A stretch of 64,000 bases of DNA from Gracilimonas sp046602855 (GCF_046602855.1 NZ_JBKINJ010000001.1:1488001-1552000), one strand, 5' to 3'; shown: positions 17,871 through 26,212, numbered from the stretch's first letter. The notes: generated by a model from the sequence alone, not told the origin. A program made the numbers and translations.

Positions 17871-18401
17871 ATGTCAGCACACAAGAAGATATATCTCGAT
17901 ATGGACGGAGTCATTTGTGACTTCGTTGGACAGTATGCACGGTTAACCCAAACCAATCTGTCGGAACTCGATAATTGGGACATTGCCAATTATGTTGGTA
18001 TCTCCCCGTCTGAGTTCTGGGCGAATATTGATGAATACGGTGAGGCGTTTTGGTCTACAATGGATAAATATCCGTGGACCGATGGTCTTATCGACTTCTT
18101 GATGTTTACTGATCATTTGTACTTATGTACCTCTCCCTCCCAATCGCCTTCCTGCCTGTCAGGTAAAATGAAGTGGATTCAGAAAAACCTTCCCTCTGAA
18201 TTACACCGAAAGTTCTTCATCACGCCCCACAAAGAACACCTCGCGGGACCGGCGCGTATTCTGATCGACGACAGTGAACGCAACGTCGAAAAATTCAGAC
18301 GCGCTGGGGGAAAGGCGATTCTTTTTCCGCAGAACTGGAACAGTGCTAAAATAACTGATCCTCGAACTAAAATTACCAATGAACTAATGAGAATGCTATG
18401 A
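17871..18401 (+). CDS. HAD-family 5'(3')-deoxyribonucleotidase
   Basis: 176 aa. The nucleophile motif is D10-x-D12-G-V (YLDMDGVICDF). A helical cap with conserved FWANIDEYGEAFW follows, then motif II LCTSPSQS and motif III ILIDDSERN near the end. It removes phosphate from (deoxy)nucleoside monophosphates and would tune nucleotide pools during phage replication. The ATG at 17871 directly follows ATAACCTCCAACACCC; an upstream in-frame ATG at 17835 lies before that motif. The next gene overlaps it by four bases. Confidence 0.82.
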   Translation: MSAHKKIYLDMDGVICDFVGQYARLTQTNLSELDNWDIANYVGISPSEFWANIDEYGEAFWSTMDKYPWTDGLIDFLMFTDHLYLCTSPSQSPSCLSGKMKWIQKNLPSELHRKFFITPHKEHLAGPARILIDDSERNVEKFRRAGGKAILFPQNWNSAKITDPRTKITNELMRML

Positions 18402-18628
18402 AATTTAAAGTAGGAAATAAAGTAATCACAGAAGACGGTATTTGTACATGTGTATGTGCGGACCTTTCAACAGCCGTATTCGGACAGACGAATGTGTGTA
18501 TCGATAAGGATGAGGAAGTCATTGAGTCCACCAGTTATGAGGACCTATTCGCCGTATCCAACCTTGACGATGACGACGACGGATTTAACTTCAAACGTAT
18601 CTCCGGAATCAAACAGGCGACCCTATGA
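18398..18628 (+). CDS. Small acidic phage protein
   Basis: 76 aa. Starts MKFKVGNKVITEDG, a short beta-hairpin-like opening common to small SH3-like phage proteins, then Cys-containing and acidic parts (LDDDDDGF). Overlaps neighbours on both sides by ATGA. Function unknown. Confidence 0.55.
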   Translation: MKFKVGNKVITEDGICTCVCADLSTAVFGQTNVCIDKDEEVIESTSYEDLFAVSNLDDDDDGFNFKRISGIKQATL

Positions 18629-18801
18629 GTGGATTAGTAGGAGTGGATGGGAAACCATTACAGAAGACCGAACCGGTAACGCCGGAACTACTCGAAAAGA
18701 ACCACGAGAAGATGGTAAAGTGGAACGATCATTTAAAATCCATCATACCGGCCAACCAAGTGAGAATGCACTTTGAAAGTCAAGACGATGTTGAGAATTA
18801 A
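18625..18801 (+). CDS. Small phage protein
   Basis: 58 aa, mostly one helix (VTPELLEKNHEKMVKWNDHL). Coupled by ATGA to the upstream gene and overlapping the next by 14 bases. No family recognised. Confidence 0.5.
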   Translation: MSGLVGVDGKPLQKTEPVTPELLEKNHEKMVKWNDHLKSIIPANQVRMHFESQDDVEN

Positions 18802-18928
18802 AGCCGTCATATACAATAAAGGGTATTGGTCGTTCTCGTGTACAAAACAAACGAAGAACCCCGACAGATCAGTTTTTATAGCTGACTGTGGCCCGTACTC
18901 TATTTTTCTAACCATACAACACATTTAA
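18788..18928 (+). CDS. Small phage protein
   Basis: 46 aa beginning MLRIKAVIYNKGYWSF and ending in a hydrophobic strand. It starts inside the previous gene and ends one base before the next ATG. Placement in a compact operon is the main support. Confidence 0.4.
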   Translation: MLRIKAVIYNKGYWSFSCTKQTKNPDRSVFIADCGPYSIFLTIQHI

Positions 18929-18929
18929 C

Positions 18930-19235
18930 ATGTCAGCAACTATTACCGCAGAAGATTTAACCACGTCAGGAGAGATCAACAATGCTCTCATTAACACTAT
19001 ATCAACAGGTCCGTTAAAAGCGGAAGGTTTCGACAACGCAATCGTCGGGGTCGACTACTATGAAGAGAGGTTGGTTTATGATGCTGACCGGTGTATCGAA
19101 ATCTTACAGGAAGACGGTATGTCATACGAAGAAGCCCTTGAATACTTCGATTTCAACGTCGTACAGGCTTACGTGGGTCCAAACACCCCTATTTTTATCA
19201 ACCAGAACTTTTCAGAAGACTATTTAACAGAATGA
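18930..19235 (+). CDS. Conserved-looking phage protein
   Basis: 101 aa. The central part (YDADRCIEILQEDGMSYEEA followed by YFDFNVVQAYVG and NTPIF) has the pattern of a small protein seen in many phage genomes with unknown role. It is helical then beta-like. It overlaps the following membrane peptide by 4 bases. Confidence 0.6.
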   Translation: MSATITAEDLTTSGEINNALINTISTGPLKAEGFDNAIVGVDYYEERLVYDADRCIEILQEDGMSYEEALEYFDFNVVQAYVGPNTPIFINQNFSEDYLTE

Positions 19236-19315
19236 AGGACCACACAAAAATCGCCCTATTTTGGGGTATCATCTATATAACAGTAATATTAATCTCTTTA
19301 CACGTTAACTCATGA
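19232..19315 (+). CDS. 27-aa membrane microprotein
   Basis: MKDHTKIALF followed by a hydrophobic helix (WGIIYITVILISL) and a short polar end. Both ends overlap neighbours by ATGA, the operon's usual coupling, which supports translation. It could assist the larger membrane protein that follows. Confidence 0.45.
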   Translation: MKDHTKIALFWGIIYITVILISLHVNS

Positions 19316-19773
19316 CCTTAGTAGCTCTTATACAGTTAGTTATATTTATGGCGTACGTCGCATTCGTCCAACACAGATTCGGTAAGCTCAAGAGCATATC
19401 ACAGTCAACCTACAGGTTTAGTCGCCGTGAACGTATCCTCTTTGTAGTCTTCTTATCGTTAATCGGGTTTCTCAACCTGTTACACGGAATGGGCGCGTAC
19501 GGATTCCTTACGATGGCCGGACTTGCTTTCACTGGCATCACCCTTAACCACCAAAGTACCGGCGCAAATACGAAGTACGTGCATTTGGTAGGTGTCGTAG
19601 GGGCCATTGTTTCAGCTTTTTTAGGATTCATCGTCCTCGAAGGTATATGGATCACCACAGTATTAATGGCAATGTCCATACCGATGCTTTATCTATACGA
19701 TAAGGAACACGTTGTGTGGAATGCCGAGATCGTGGCGATGTTAATGATCGTCCTGAGCTATGTAATTATGTAA
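19312..19773 (+). CDS. Polytopic membrane protein
   Basis: 153 aa with about five hydrophobic helices (near 4-20, 44-60, 64-78, 92-112, 113-128 and 138-152) and a basic loop (YRFSRRER). No lysis signature is evident. Possible superinfection-exclusion or membrane-modifying protein. It ends the operon, just before a terminator. Confidence 0.6.
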   Translation: MTLVALIQLVIFMAYVAFVQHRFGKLKSISQSTYRFSRRERILFVVFLSLIGFLNLLHGMGAYGFLTMAGLAFTGITLNHQSTGANTKYVHLVGVVGAIVSAFLGFIVLEGIWITTVLMAMSIPMLYLYDKEHVVWNAEIVAMLMIVLSYVIM

Positions 19774-19811
19774 CCGGCCCCGCCGGAACTCACCCGACAA
19801 GTGAACGCTCA

Positions 19812-19843
19812 AGGATCAGCCCTAACCGGTTGGTCCTTTTTTT
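19812..19843 (+). terminator. Rho-independent terminator
   Basis: Stem AGGATCA / TGGTCCT with a 12-base loop, followed by seven T. It ends the rightward operon that starts at 12851. Confidence 0.8.
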
Positions 19844-20528
19844 ATGTTCAGTATTTTGTATTGTACACGTAACGTGAACACACGATTTTAATGAACATGT
19901 GTGCGCCGGAAAAAATCTCGCAATTAACTATTGCGAAGTCTTCACACTTTCTTTATATTATGAGTCCACACTACTAAATGCTCCGCCAGAGGCGTATCTT
20001 TGCATATCTAATCTGGCCGTTGTTTTTAGGGTGTTGGAGGTTATAGGGAGACGGAGGGGTCCGTCTCCTTTTTTTATGTCTATACTTTCTGTGTCCATTT
20101 TGATCAGCTTATTTTGCACTTCCTGACTCCCTTTCTTACCCGAAAAATATTTAAGCGAATCTCTTTTTTACATTAATTGGACGAATTGTTTTCTCGCAAT
20201 TATCTTCGCAATCGGGTTAAGTGTGTAATAATTACACATTTACATCAATTAAGAAATTTTAACCGAATAATTGATTTTCCTTGTTTTCGGCCTTACTTTT
20301 ATACTTGTCAATTAAGCACAGTTGTATTAGAAAACGCTCGAACGAACGGTAATGTGCCTGTTTCGGGGTAATTACAAATGAAGATCGAACGTCGAGCACT
20401 GATACACTAAAAACACTGACAACAACAAGAGATACGTTAACAAATAACCCATAAGGATTAACATGAACGTAGGTTCATACATATATATCCCGATCTTCTC
20501 TATAACCTCCCTATTTACCCAAACTGCA
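19844..20528. promoter_or_regulatory. Gene-free control region with palindromes and TCGCAAT boxes
   Basis: About 685 bases with no convincing gene. It contains CACGT-A-ACGTG (19866-19876), TCGCAAT-5-ATTGCGA (19918-19936), two direct TCGCAAT copies 12 bases apart (20194, 20206), a 17-base perfect dyad TGTGTAAT-A-ATTACACA (20222-20238), a terminator (20047-20075) and a minus-strand copy of the AACCTCCAACACCC signal at about 20031-20044 with no ATG behind it. The density of dyads suggests repressor operators and promoters for the right operon. Confidence 0.5.
20047..20075 (+). terminator. Strong terminator inside the control region
   Basis: Stem GGAGACGGA / TCCGTCTCC with a GGGG loop, followed by seven T. 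No gene ends just upstream, so it closes either readthrough from 19773 or a short untranslated transcript starting in the control region. Confidence 0.8.
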
Positions 20529-20681
20529 ATGTTTTCAACCCGTAAGCTACACAATTGGTTTAAAGGTTCCACCAGTGAACAAAGCCAATTTGAAGCGAAA
20601 TTTGCTCACGCATTACAAACGGAACTATCACGCTTGCGTGCGAAAGATTCGACCCCCCGACGTACCCCCACCCACCTCTGA
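20529..20681 (+). CDS. Small basic phage protein
   Basis: 50 aa, MFSTRKLHNWFKGS then a helix (SQFEAKFAHALQTELSRLRA) and a Pro/Thr/Arg end. ATG at 20529 is chosen because TATAACCTCCCTATTTACCC lies directly before it; an in-frame ATG at 20463 precedes that signal. Weak hairpin TGAGG/CCTCA with T-rich tail follows (20682-20720). Confidence 0.5.
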   Translation: MFSTRKLHNWFKGSTSEQSQFEAKFAHALQTELSRLRAKDSTPRRTPTHL

Positions 20682-21595
20682 GGCCAGCCCTCACTTGATT
20701 TTTTAAAGTTTTTTTCGTAGTCGCGCAGGCTTCCTTTTTGGCCATCACACGTCACGCGACGCGCGCGAATCAAACAATATTTCAACCAAAGTCAAGTTTA
20801 CCCCCCAAACATTAGATAATTCTAATAAAGCAAATTAGATTTGCGCCGTATTGGAAATTTTTTGTAGTTTAGAATCGCATTCAAGCAAAGGCAACAAGCC
20901 AACGCTTGAAAGGGCGCTTATAAGCCTTTCCCTGAAATGGGCCAATTATAAGGTAGGGCCGAAAGGCAAGTACTCAATTTTTTGGGTATCGCTTTTCGCT
21001 TGAAACATTCCCGTTTCTTTGTCCTATGCTCTTTGACTTATTGACGTATCCGAAAGGCTCTGTTTCACTGCAAAGTGTTATGAATTAAGAGAGCTTTCTT
21101 AGGTGAACTATATCTACGTTAACCGATTGAATCTGTGCATATCTATGCAAGTGTGGCCCTATGGAATGACACCTAAAAAACGTTTGAAGCGTACAAAATA
21201 ACTGAATCATACTATCCGTATGTGACTATGTTATAGATAGGATACTAACTAATAAAAGCTACCTTATCGCTGTTTAGGTATAGTATAGGTATGCAACAAT
21301 GGACCGCGCGAAAGTTTAGGATTTTTACGCATAACTGCGCCAAACTTTTCAACCATTAATCCATCATTGCGTATACGCTATAACCGATAGGCTCGCGTAA
21401 CGTCTAACCGCTTGGCTCTGCCATCATTGCGAATGCATAGGTTAGATTAATAATGTGCTACTTTACCCCAATTAATAACGTTTTTTGTGAGAGCTTTTCC
21501 GTCGGTCCAAATCCTTTTGAAATGGGGTTGGACCTTATACCCAATAGCCAAACAAGGCTTAAACTATAACTAACAATACCCTAACATATCATATC
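20682..21595 (+). ncRNA. Candidate large structured RNA region, no coding
   Basis: 914 bases without a credible gene. Consecutive inverted repeats fill it: TTCAAGC/GCTTGAA enclosing GGC/GCC (about 20882-20910), GAAAGG/CCTTTC, TGCATA/TATGCA (21136-21149), AATGG plus GAAAGTTT (21298-21317) with AAACTTTTC plus CCATT (21342-21357), TCTAACC/GGTTAGA (21403-21446) and GGTCCAA/TTGGACC (21504-21534). The 11-mer CCATCATTGCG occurs twice, 60 bases apart (21361, 21421). It could be a long phage RNA of the GOLLD/ROOL kind, or an origin region. No family is recognised directly. Confidence 0.4.
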
Positions 21596-22222
21596 ATGAA
21601 AGATTCAAAAAATACACTATCCAAAAAGCAAAAAGAAACTTTAAAAAACCAAAAAGAAGCACGAAAAGAAGCGCTTCAGGACGTATTAGAGCAAGAAAGA
21701 AACCTTTCTACGGCCTTGAAACGTCTACGAAATATTGACAAAGATAGCGACTTTGACTTCCGACTATCTCCCGCTATGCGATTGGTAGCTGAGGACCGTA
21801 ACATTCAAATAGCTTTGAACTTTGCGACCAAAGGTCAGATGGAAAAGTGGGACTGTGAATGGATTGACAAAGAAACCGTATCACTTGGGAAACGTCGCGT
21901 TGGTGGCTTCAGAGTTACAGGTGACAAAGAGAAAGATTCAGAGAAACGTAATAAAATTATCACCCGTGACGTGACAAAAATAGCGAAGTCTTTGGAACTC
22001 GCAGGGCAGGACGTAAACAAGGCCAAACTACGCAAAAATTACAAGTCTGAAGTTGACTCTGTACAATTAGAGCGCCGGTTTTCTTTGAGTGAAGTTCTGA
22101 ACATGCTTGAAAAAGTAAACAAGGAATGGACCAAGCACGGAAGCAAGCTTGAATTGACTATCGTTAACATGAAGCAAGTATTCGGCCTCGAAGTCTTAGA
22201 CAAAGACATTAAGACCGCGTAA
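21596..22222 (+). CDS. Basic phage protein after the non-coding region
   Basis: 208 aa, Lys/Glu-rich. Residues 1-50 are a charged coiled coil, a mixed central domain follows (DWEC-like WDCEWIDKETVSLG, GGFRVTG), then a helical C-terminus. Net basic, unlike its acidic neighbours, so nucleic-acid binding is plausible. It is a single-gene unit between the structured region and a terminator. It might bind that RNA or serve replication; both are inference. ATG follows ACCCTAACATATCATATC. Confidence 0.55.
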   Translation: MKDSKNTLSKKQKETLKNQKEARKEALQDVLEQERNLSTALKRLRNIDKDSDFDFRLSPAMRLVAEDRNIQIALNFATKGQMEKWDCEWIDKETVSLGKRRVGGFRVTGDKEKDSEKRNKIITRDVTKIAKSLELAGQDVNKAKLRKNYKSEVDSVQLERRFSLSEVLNMLEKVNKEWTKHGSKLELTIVNMKQVFGLEVLDKDIKTA

Positions 22223-22243
22223 CACTCACATACATTCATACAC

Positions 22244-22275
22244 GGCCCGTATCTTAAAAGGTATGGGCCTTTTTT
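22244..22275 (+). terminator. Rho-independent terminator
   Basis: Stem GGCCCGTAT / GTATGGGCC (one G-T), 8-base loop, six T. Ends the 21596-22222 unit. Confidence 0.85.
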
Positions 22276-22410
22276 ATATCCGCCTTTGATTGTTTGACAG
22301 CAACCACGGGATTATTCTGTACTATCATTACTATGCCCGTGAACTACGGGTGAACTATATAAAATAACCTTTCCTTACAGGTGAGGTATAACCTCTAATA
22401 CCCTATAACT

Positions 22411-22593
22411 ATGACTAATACACTCGAACTACATCAAACCGTTGACCAACTTGGAATAGAACTAACCGATAACGAATTACTACGGCTCGAAGCTTTGGTT
22501 CCTCAAACGTTGGAGTATGCCAATATAGCTATGGACTACATAGACGCGGTACTTGAGACCGTAGACATGTATATCAAACCCGTGACCGTATAA
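22411..22593 (+). CDS. Small acidic helical phage protein
   Basis: 60 aa, all-helical (LTDNELLRLEALVPQTLEYA). First gene of the long right operon. Leader TATAACCTCTAATACCC. The 135 bases upstream contain CACGGG/CCCGTG and CCCGT-GAACT-ACGGG inverted repeats with TTGACA at 22294, a possible regulated promoter. Confidence 0.55.
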   Translation: MTNTLELHQTVDQLGIELTDNELLRLEALVPQTLEYANIAMDYIDAVLETVDMYIKPVTV

Positions 22594-22732
22594 CCTCCAG
22601 ACCCTCATATCTAAAACGACGCTATATCTTATAATTACTTGGGTGAAGTATGCCCTATCATTAGGGCTGTACTGTACCTATGTGGTATCAGTATTTATTG
22701 CATAACCCTATAACCTCCAACCCCCTATCATT

Positions 22733-22876
22733 ATGATCATTGGAATAATTAGTCTGTCCTGTATGTTTATGCTCGGCGGATTCATTCACGAACGACCGAA
22801 ACGTGGTATAGTCGCAGGGATTTCTGTGGCCGTACTATCATTACTAATCATTGGAGCCGTACAAACACCAATGTAA
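22733..22876 (+). CDS. 47-aa membrane protein
   Basis: Two hydrophobic helices (IIGIISLSCMFMLGGFI and GIVAGISVAVLSLLIIGAV) joined by a basic loop ERPKR. Leader TATAACCTCCAACCCCCTATCATT before ATG. The upstream gap (22594-22732) contains hairpin GCCCTA-TCAT-TAGGGC (22652-22667). Confidence 0.6.
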   Translation: MIIGIISLSCMFMLGGFIHERPKRGIVAGISVAVLSLLIIGAVQTPM

Positions 22877-22932
22877 GAACTATCATAACCATAACTACGA
22901 GAGACTTGCGAGTCTCGCAAACCAATAATATT

Positions 22933-23229
22933 ATGAGTGACCAAACCATACAACCACTACCGACAAAGATATGTATAACATTTAAGTTTGGATTCTTTGT
23001 ACATAACGCTGGCATTGAAATCTTTAACAAAGCTATGGATGAGATCGGGTTCCCTGCGGGTGAATCATACCGGCGCGAGAAGTTCGGATTAATGCAACGT
23101 AATACTACATCGTGGATGGGTTGTCTGGATAACCGTTACCTCACTAAGCTTGAGCCGTGGGTGGATGAGTACGTCCGAGACTACGAAAAACAATGGGAAG
23201 ACAAACTGTTTAAAGAACTGAAAAAATAA
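22933..23229 (+). CDS. Phage protein of unknown function
   Basis: 98 aa. Starts at the ATG at 22933; an earlier in-frame ATG (22906) precedes a less fitting leader. Contains ICITFKFGFFVHNAGIEIF and a charged C-terminal helix. No family recognised. Confidence 0.55.
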   Translation: MSDQTIQPLPTKICITFKFGFFVHNAGIEIFNKAMDEIGFPAGESYRREKFGLMQRNTTSWMGCLDNRYLTKLEPWVDEYVRDYEKQWEDKLFKELKK

Positions 23230-23238
23230 GGAACTATC

Positions 23239-23460
23239 ATGTCTAATAACTACGATTACTACACCATTTCACAGGATAACTACGGGAACATTAACGTGTA
23301 CGGATGGGACACCTATCCCGAACACTCTGTACTCGCAGGACAATCACGGAAGAACTTTATCGAATCATTCAACACGGATGAGGAAGCTAAAGAAGCGTTC
23401 CCCGATGCTGAGTTCTCATCACATTGGACCGAACCACAGAACACATTCGACCACCTATAA
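23239..23460 (+). CDS. Small acidic phage protein
   Basis: 73 aa rich in Tyr/Asn/Asp (NNYDYYTISQDNYGNINVYG). Leader GGAACTATC directly abuts ATG, the second version of the phage start signal. Confidence 0.55.
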   Translation: MSNNYDYYTISQDNYGNINVYGWDTYPEHSVLAGQSRKNFIESFNTDEEAKEAFPDAEFSSHWTEPQNTFDHL

Positions 23461-23471
23461 CCCCTATCATT

Positions 23472-23612
23472 ATGCCTAAATACAAGTTCATTTACGAAAC
23501 ACCGCAGGGAGAAACTAAAGCCCGTGGTGTTGTAGCTAATAACGAAGACGAAGCGTACGATAAGTTTTACGATCTAAAGCTTGGAGTGGTCCGCGACGTC
23601 AAAAAACAATAA
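23472..23612 (+). CDS. Small phage protein
   Basis: 46 aa, MPKYKFIYETPQGETKARGV followed by a helix (NEDEAYDKFYDL): a beta-hairpin plus helix fold common among tiny phage proteins. Start set by CCCCTATCATT before ATG; the in-frame ATG at 23424 lies in the previous gene. Confidence 0.55.
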   Translation: MPKYKFIYETPQGETKARGVVANNEDEAYDKFYDLKLGVVRDVKKQ

Positions 23613-23636
23613 CCTCCAACCCCTAACCCCAAGACA

Positions 23637-23909
23637 ATGGAACACCCAACCGTCCACGTATGTGAGGACTGCCGTAACGCTATTGTTAACGACGACTACA
23701 CAGGACTGGACTACTATCATGACCGTGAAGAAGCAGACGAGCGAGAGCGCCAAATACGCGCCGGATTGAAACGATTAGGCTGGATGACACCGACCGATAA
23801 TACCATTGAATTCTCATTGAATCAATGCGAGTGTTGTAAGATCGACGGTGACGGTAAACGATATGAGATGGTTCTGTTTCGTATGGAACTATCATCCGCT
23901 TTGGCTTAG
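23637..23909 (+). CDS. Cys-rich, probably zinc-binding phage protein
   Basis: 90 aa. CEDC at residues 9-12 and CECC at about 64-67 would form a four-Cys metal site. The intervening part has YTGLDYYHDREEADERE. Leader AACCTCCAACCCCTAACCCC. The 130 bases after it (23910-24039) hold no gene that I can support. Confidence 0.55.
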   Translation: MEHPTVHVCEDCRNAIVNDDYTGLDYYHDREEADERERQIRAGLKRLGWMTPTDNTIEFSLNQCECCKIDGDGKRYEMVLFRMELSSALA

Positions 23910-24039
23910 GGGTACATCGACGTTCAGTCTGACCGCTGGGCGTTGATTTATTATTACGTTATCGTAACCCGATTGGAGCAATCCGATCTGCAATGTGGTT
24001 GCGTATGACATCACTTTTAACCTCTAATACCCTATCATT

Positions 24040-24612
24040 ATGGAAACTACAATAGACACTGACCACAATACCGTCTATATCCACTGTCCGAACTGTGACA
24101 ATTGGGAAGGACTCGGTATTGACGACGCGCGTCATTACTTCCACGACATTGAAATACTTGAATGGTTGCCCGATCGTGAAGACGAACCGGAACGATCCAT
24201 CAATAAATGTAGCGCATGTGAAGAAGAGTTCACCGTCATTTGGGATTACCCGCCGGTCACCTTAGAAATCAAAGAAGATGAGTGGGAAGGACCCGACGCG
24301 TCCATTGAAATCTCATTATTTGAGTATGGAATAATCTGGCAGAAGAACGACGAGTGTGAACCCGATGAACTATGTTTCATTGCTGAGGTTCCGTTCGAAG
24401 ACCAACGACTGTATGACTCTGGCTATGTGTCAGAAGATGACTTTGATTGGGCAGACATTGACGGCATACTGTCGTGGAATGGACTGACCAAAGAAGAGTG
24501 GGACGAATTACCGCTTGGACAAAAAGTTCAGGACGTATGTAACTATCACGGCTCTAACAATTTATTCACTACCTACGGGGCAACACCCGAAAACGAAATA
24601 GAAATACTATAA
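24040..24612 (+). CDS. Acidic zinc-ribbon phage protein
   Basis: 190 aa, strongly acidic. CPNC (16-19) and CSAC (about 57-60) form a zinc ribbon at the N-terminus. The rest is a Trp/Asp/Glu-rich domain. The overall charge suggests a DNA-mimic or protein-binding role, but no family is recognised. Leader AACCTCTAATACCCTATCATT. Confidence 0.55.
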   Translation: METTIDTDHNTVYIHCPNCDNWEGLGIDDARHYFHDIEILEWLPDREDEPERSINKCSACEEEFTVIWDYPPVTLEIKEDEWEGPDASIEISLFEYGIIWQKNDECEPDELCFIAEVPFEDQRLYDSGYVSEDDFDWADIDGILSWNGLTKEEWDELPLGQKVQDVCNYHGSNNLFTTYGATPENEIEIL

Positions 24613-24630
24613 CCTCTAATACCCAAAACA

Positions 24631-24729
24631 ATGAACAGCACAATAATATCTGACCTACAAGAAGAATACGGAACTATCATCTTCACCGATACGGCAGGAA
24701 TGGACACGTCTAACCTAACCGTACGATGA
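24631..24729 (+). CDS. 32-aa phage peptide
   Basis: MNSTIISDLQEEYGTIIFTD then a polar end. Preceded by TATAACCTCTAATACCC and overlapping the next micro-gene as ATGA, which together support translation. Confidence 0.4.
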   Translation: MNSTIISDLQEEYGTIIFTDTAGMDTSNLTVR

Positions 24730-24800
24730 GAAAGTTGATCAGTCTTTTTTACATCATAATCGGATGGGCCATACTGTGCGCCCTTCCACTAATCTTATAA
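24726..24800 (+). CDS. 24-aa membrane microprotein
   Basis: MRKL followed by one transmembrane helix (ISLFYIIIGWAILCALPLIL). Coupled by ATGA to the peptide before it. Length is near the limit of what can be trusted. Confidence 0.4.
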   Translation: MRKLISLFYIIIGWAILCALPLIL

Positions 24801-24809
24801 TACAATACT

Positions 24810-25265
24810 ATGAAACGACGCATTAAAGCTGACGATTTAGACTTCAGCATCAAGGACGGTAAACTATACTTTGGCGACGTACCAGTGGAATCTGACGGAC
24901 ATTACGATTCACTGTACTATCCGTTTAGACAAAACCAATTTGGTATCCGTGTACCCGTAGAAAGTGTACATTGGGGTACGAAAGAAAAGTTCACACATTT
25001 AGAATGGGTGACTGGTCTCGACGTAATGTCTGACGGTAAACTATGGATTGGGTCTATTCGTATGCCTCACAACCCATCTATCGAAGACGTTCGTAATTTC
25101 ATTCCATCGGGCATACATAGCAACTTTGACCCTATTAAATGGAAACTTGATCACTTGTGTAGACACACGATGGACAAGGAATGGGTCATCGTTGAAGACC
25201 CCAGAAGAAGTATGGACGACGGACAAATCATGTATAAAGACGTATCTGAACTTATAATCGAATAA
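24810..25265 (+). CDS. Phage protein of unknown function
   Basis: 151 aa, mixed alpha/beta, with FSIKDGKLYFGDVPVESDG and repeated short beta strands. No catalytic motif. Only 9 bases from the micro-gene before it. Confidence 0.55.
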   Translation: MKRRIKADDLDFSIKDGKLYFGDVPVESDGHYDSLYYPFRQNQFGIRVPVESVHWGTKEKFTHLEWVTGLDVMSDGKLWIGSIRMPHNPSIEDVRNFIPSGIHSNFDPIKWKLDHLCRHTMDKEWVIVEDPRRSMDDGQIMYKDVSELIIE

Positions 25266-25277
25266 CCCTATCACATT

Positions 25278-25502
25278 ATGGAAGCACTAATCGTACCTGT
25301 CTTACATGAGTTCTCAATGAATTCACATTACGCAATTTACTTTAGAAACAATTACGATTCTACGCCCAGAAAACTTGGCGAGGTAGAAGTCGACGATTGG
25401 AAAGGTGAAGAAGACAGAGAAACGGAAGTTCAATACTTTCTTCTCGACAAATTGACAAACGATCAAATGATGAAAATTCAAATACATTATCTCACATTAT
25501 AA
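25278..25502 (+). CDS. Small acidic phage protein
   Basis: 74 aa; SHYAIYFRNNYDS and a helical acidic end. Leader CCCTATCACATT then ATG, beginning at the stop codon of the previous gene. Confidence 0.55.
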   Translation: MEALIVPVLHEFSMNSHYAIYFRNNYDSTPRKLGEVEVDDWKGEEDRETEVQYFLLDKLTNDQMMKIQIHYLTL

Positions 25503-25521
25503 CCTCCAAAACCCTATCACA

Positions 25522-26004
25522 ATGAACTTTACACAACTACAACCGATACCGATGTTCGCTAACCGTACGACCATCGAAGATGCTATGGACTACGCATACG
25601 AATTGAACAAAGGAACCCCAGACCCATCGCTACTGGTGGCAGTGTCCGTGCTGTACAATACTATATCGGACAACTACTACTTGATGGACAAACCGGTCAT
25701 TGAAGACGAAGTGATGGATGTTATGGACTCGGCCCGTGGTGTTTATATACCGCGCGATTTTTGCGCTATGTTGCTCTCTTCTACGTGGGTATGGTATGGT
25801 GTACACAATAACACTATCAGTTACTTAGAAAGTCACGACCCCTACAATGGCGACCACTATTGGGACAATTGGGAACAAACCTTAGACAACCTACGGGTAG
25901 TTATTGATGATCAGGTTTATATGTTACATCAAAACTGTGATCTATTCCTCGTACCGGTTGACATCATCGACTCTCCTGAATTCGAAGAATGGAGTGAGGC
26001 ATGA
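25522..26004 (+). CDS. Acidic phage protein
   Basis: 160 aa, helical with many Asp/Tyr/Trp (DGDHYWDNWEQTL-like stretch near 115). Leader AACCTCCAAAACCCTATCACA starts at its neighbour's stop. Overlaps the next gene by 4 bases. Confidence 0.55.
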   Translation: MNFTQLQPIPMFANRTTIEDAMDYAYELNKGTPDPSLLVAVSVLYNTISDNYYLMDKPVIEDEVMDVMDSARGVYIPRDFCAMLLSSTWVWYGVHNNTISYLESHDPYNGDHYWDNWEQTLDNLRVVIDDQVYMLHQNCDLFLVPVDIIDSPEFEEWSEA

Positions 26005-26192
26005 AGGTAAGAGTCAACATGTACGAAATGGACACTAAGGAAACTATGTCCAAAACAGTTAACGATTGTACCCCTGACCAAGTCGCTGACTTTGAGAGGA
26101 TGCAAATGAACGCCACGATTTTCAACGAACACGATAAAGAGAATCGTACGACACGTAACTGGATCATCGAAGAAGTAGAAGTATTCAAGTAA
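26001..26192 (+). CDS. Small phage protein
   Basis: 63 aa. Starts KVRVNMYEMDTKETMSK, ends WIIEEVEVFK: a beta-helix-beta outline. Coupled by ATGA overlap. Confidence 0.5.
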   Translation: MKVRVNMYEMDTKETMSKTVNDCTPDQVADFERMQMNATIFNEHDKENRTTRNWIIEEVEVFK

Positions 26193-26212
26193 CCTCCTAA
26201 CCCTATCACATT

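Noticed and set aside
19844..20528. Short frames on both strands in the control region
   Set aside because: They lack the start signal, have low-complexity or antisense composition, and are crossed by a strong terminator and palindromes.
20560..20748. Minus-strand 62-codon frame
   Set aside because: It overlaps the 20529 gene, which has the start signal; composition is antisense-like and it has no leader.
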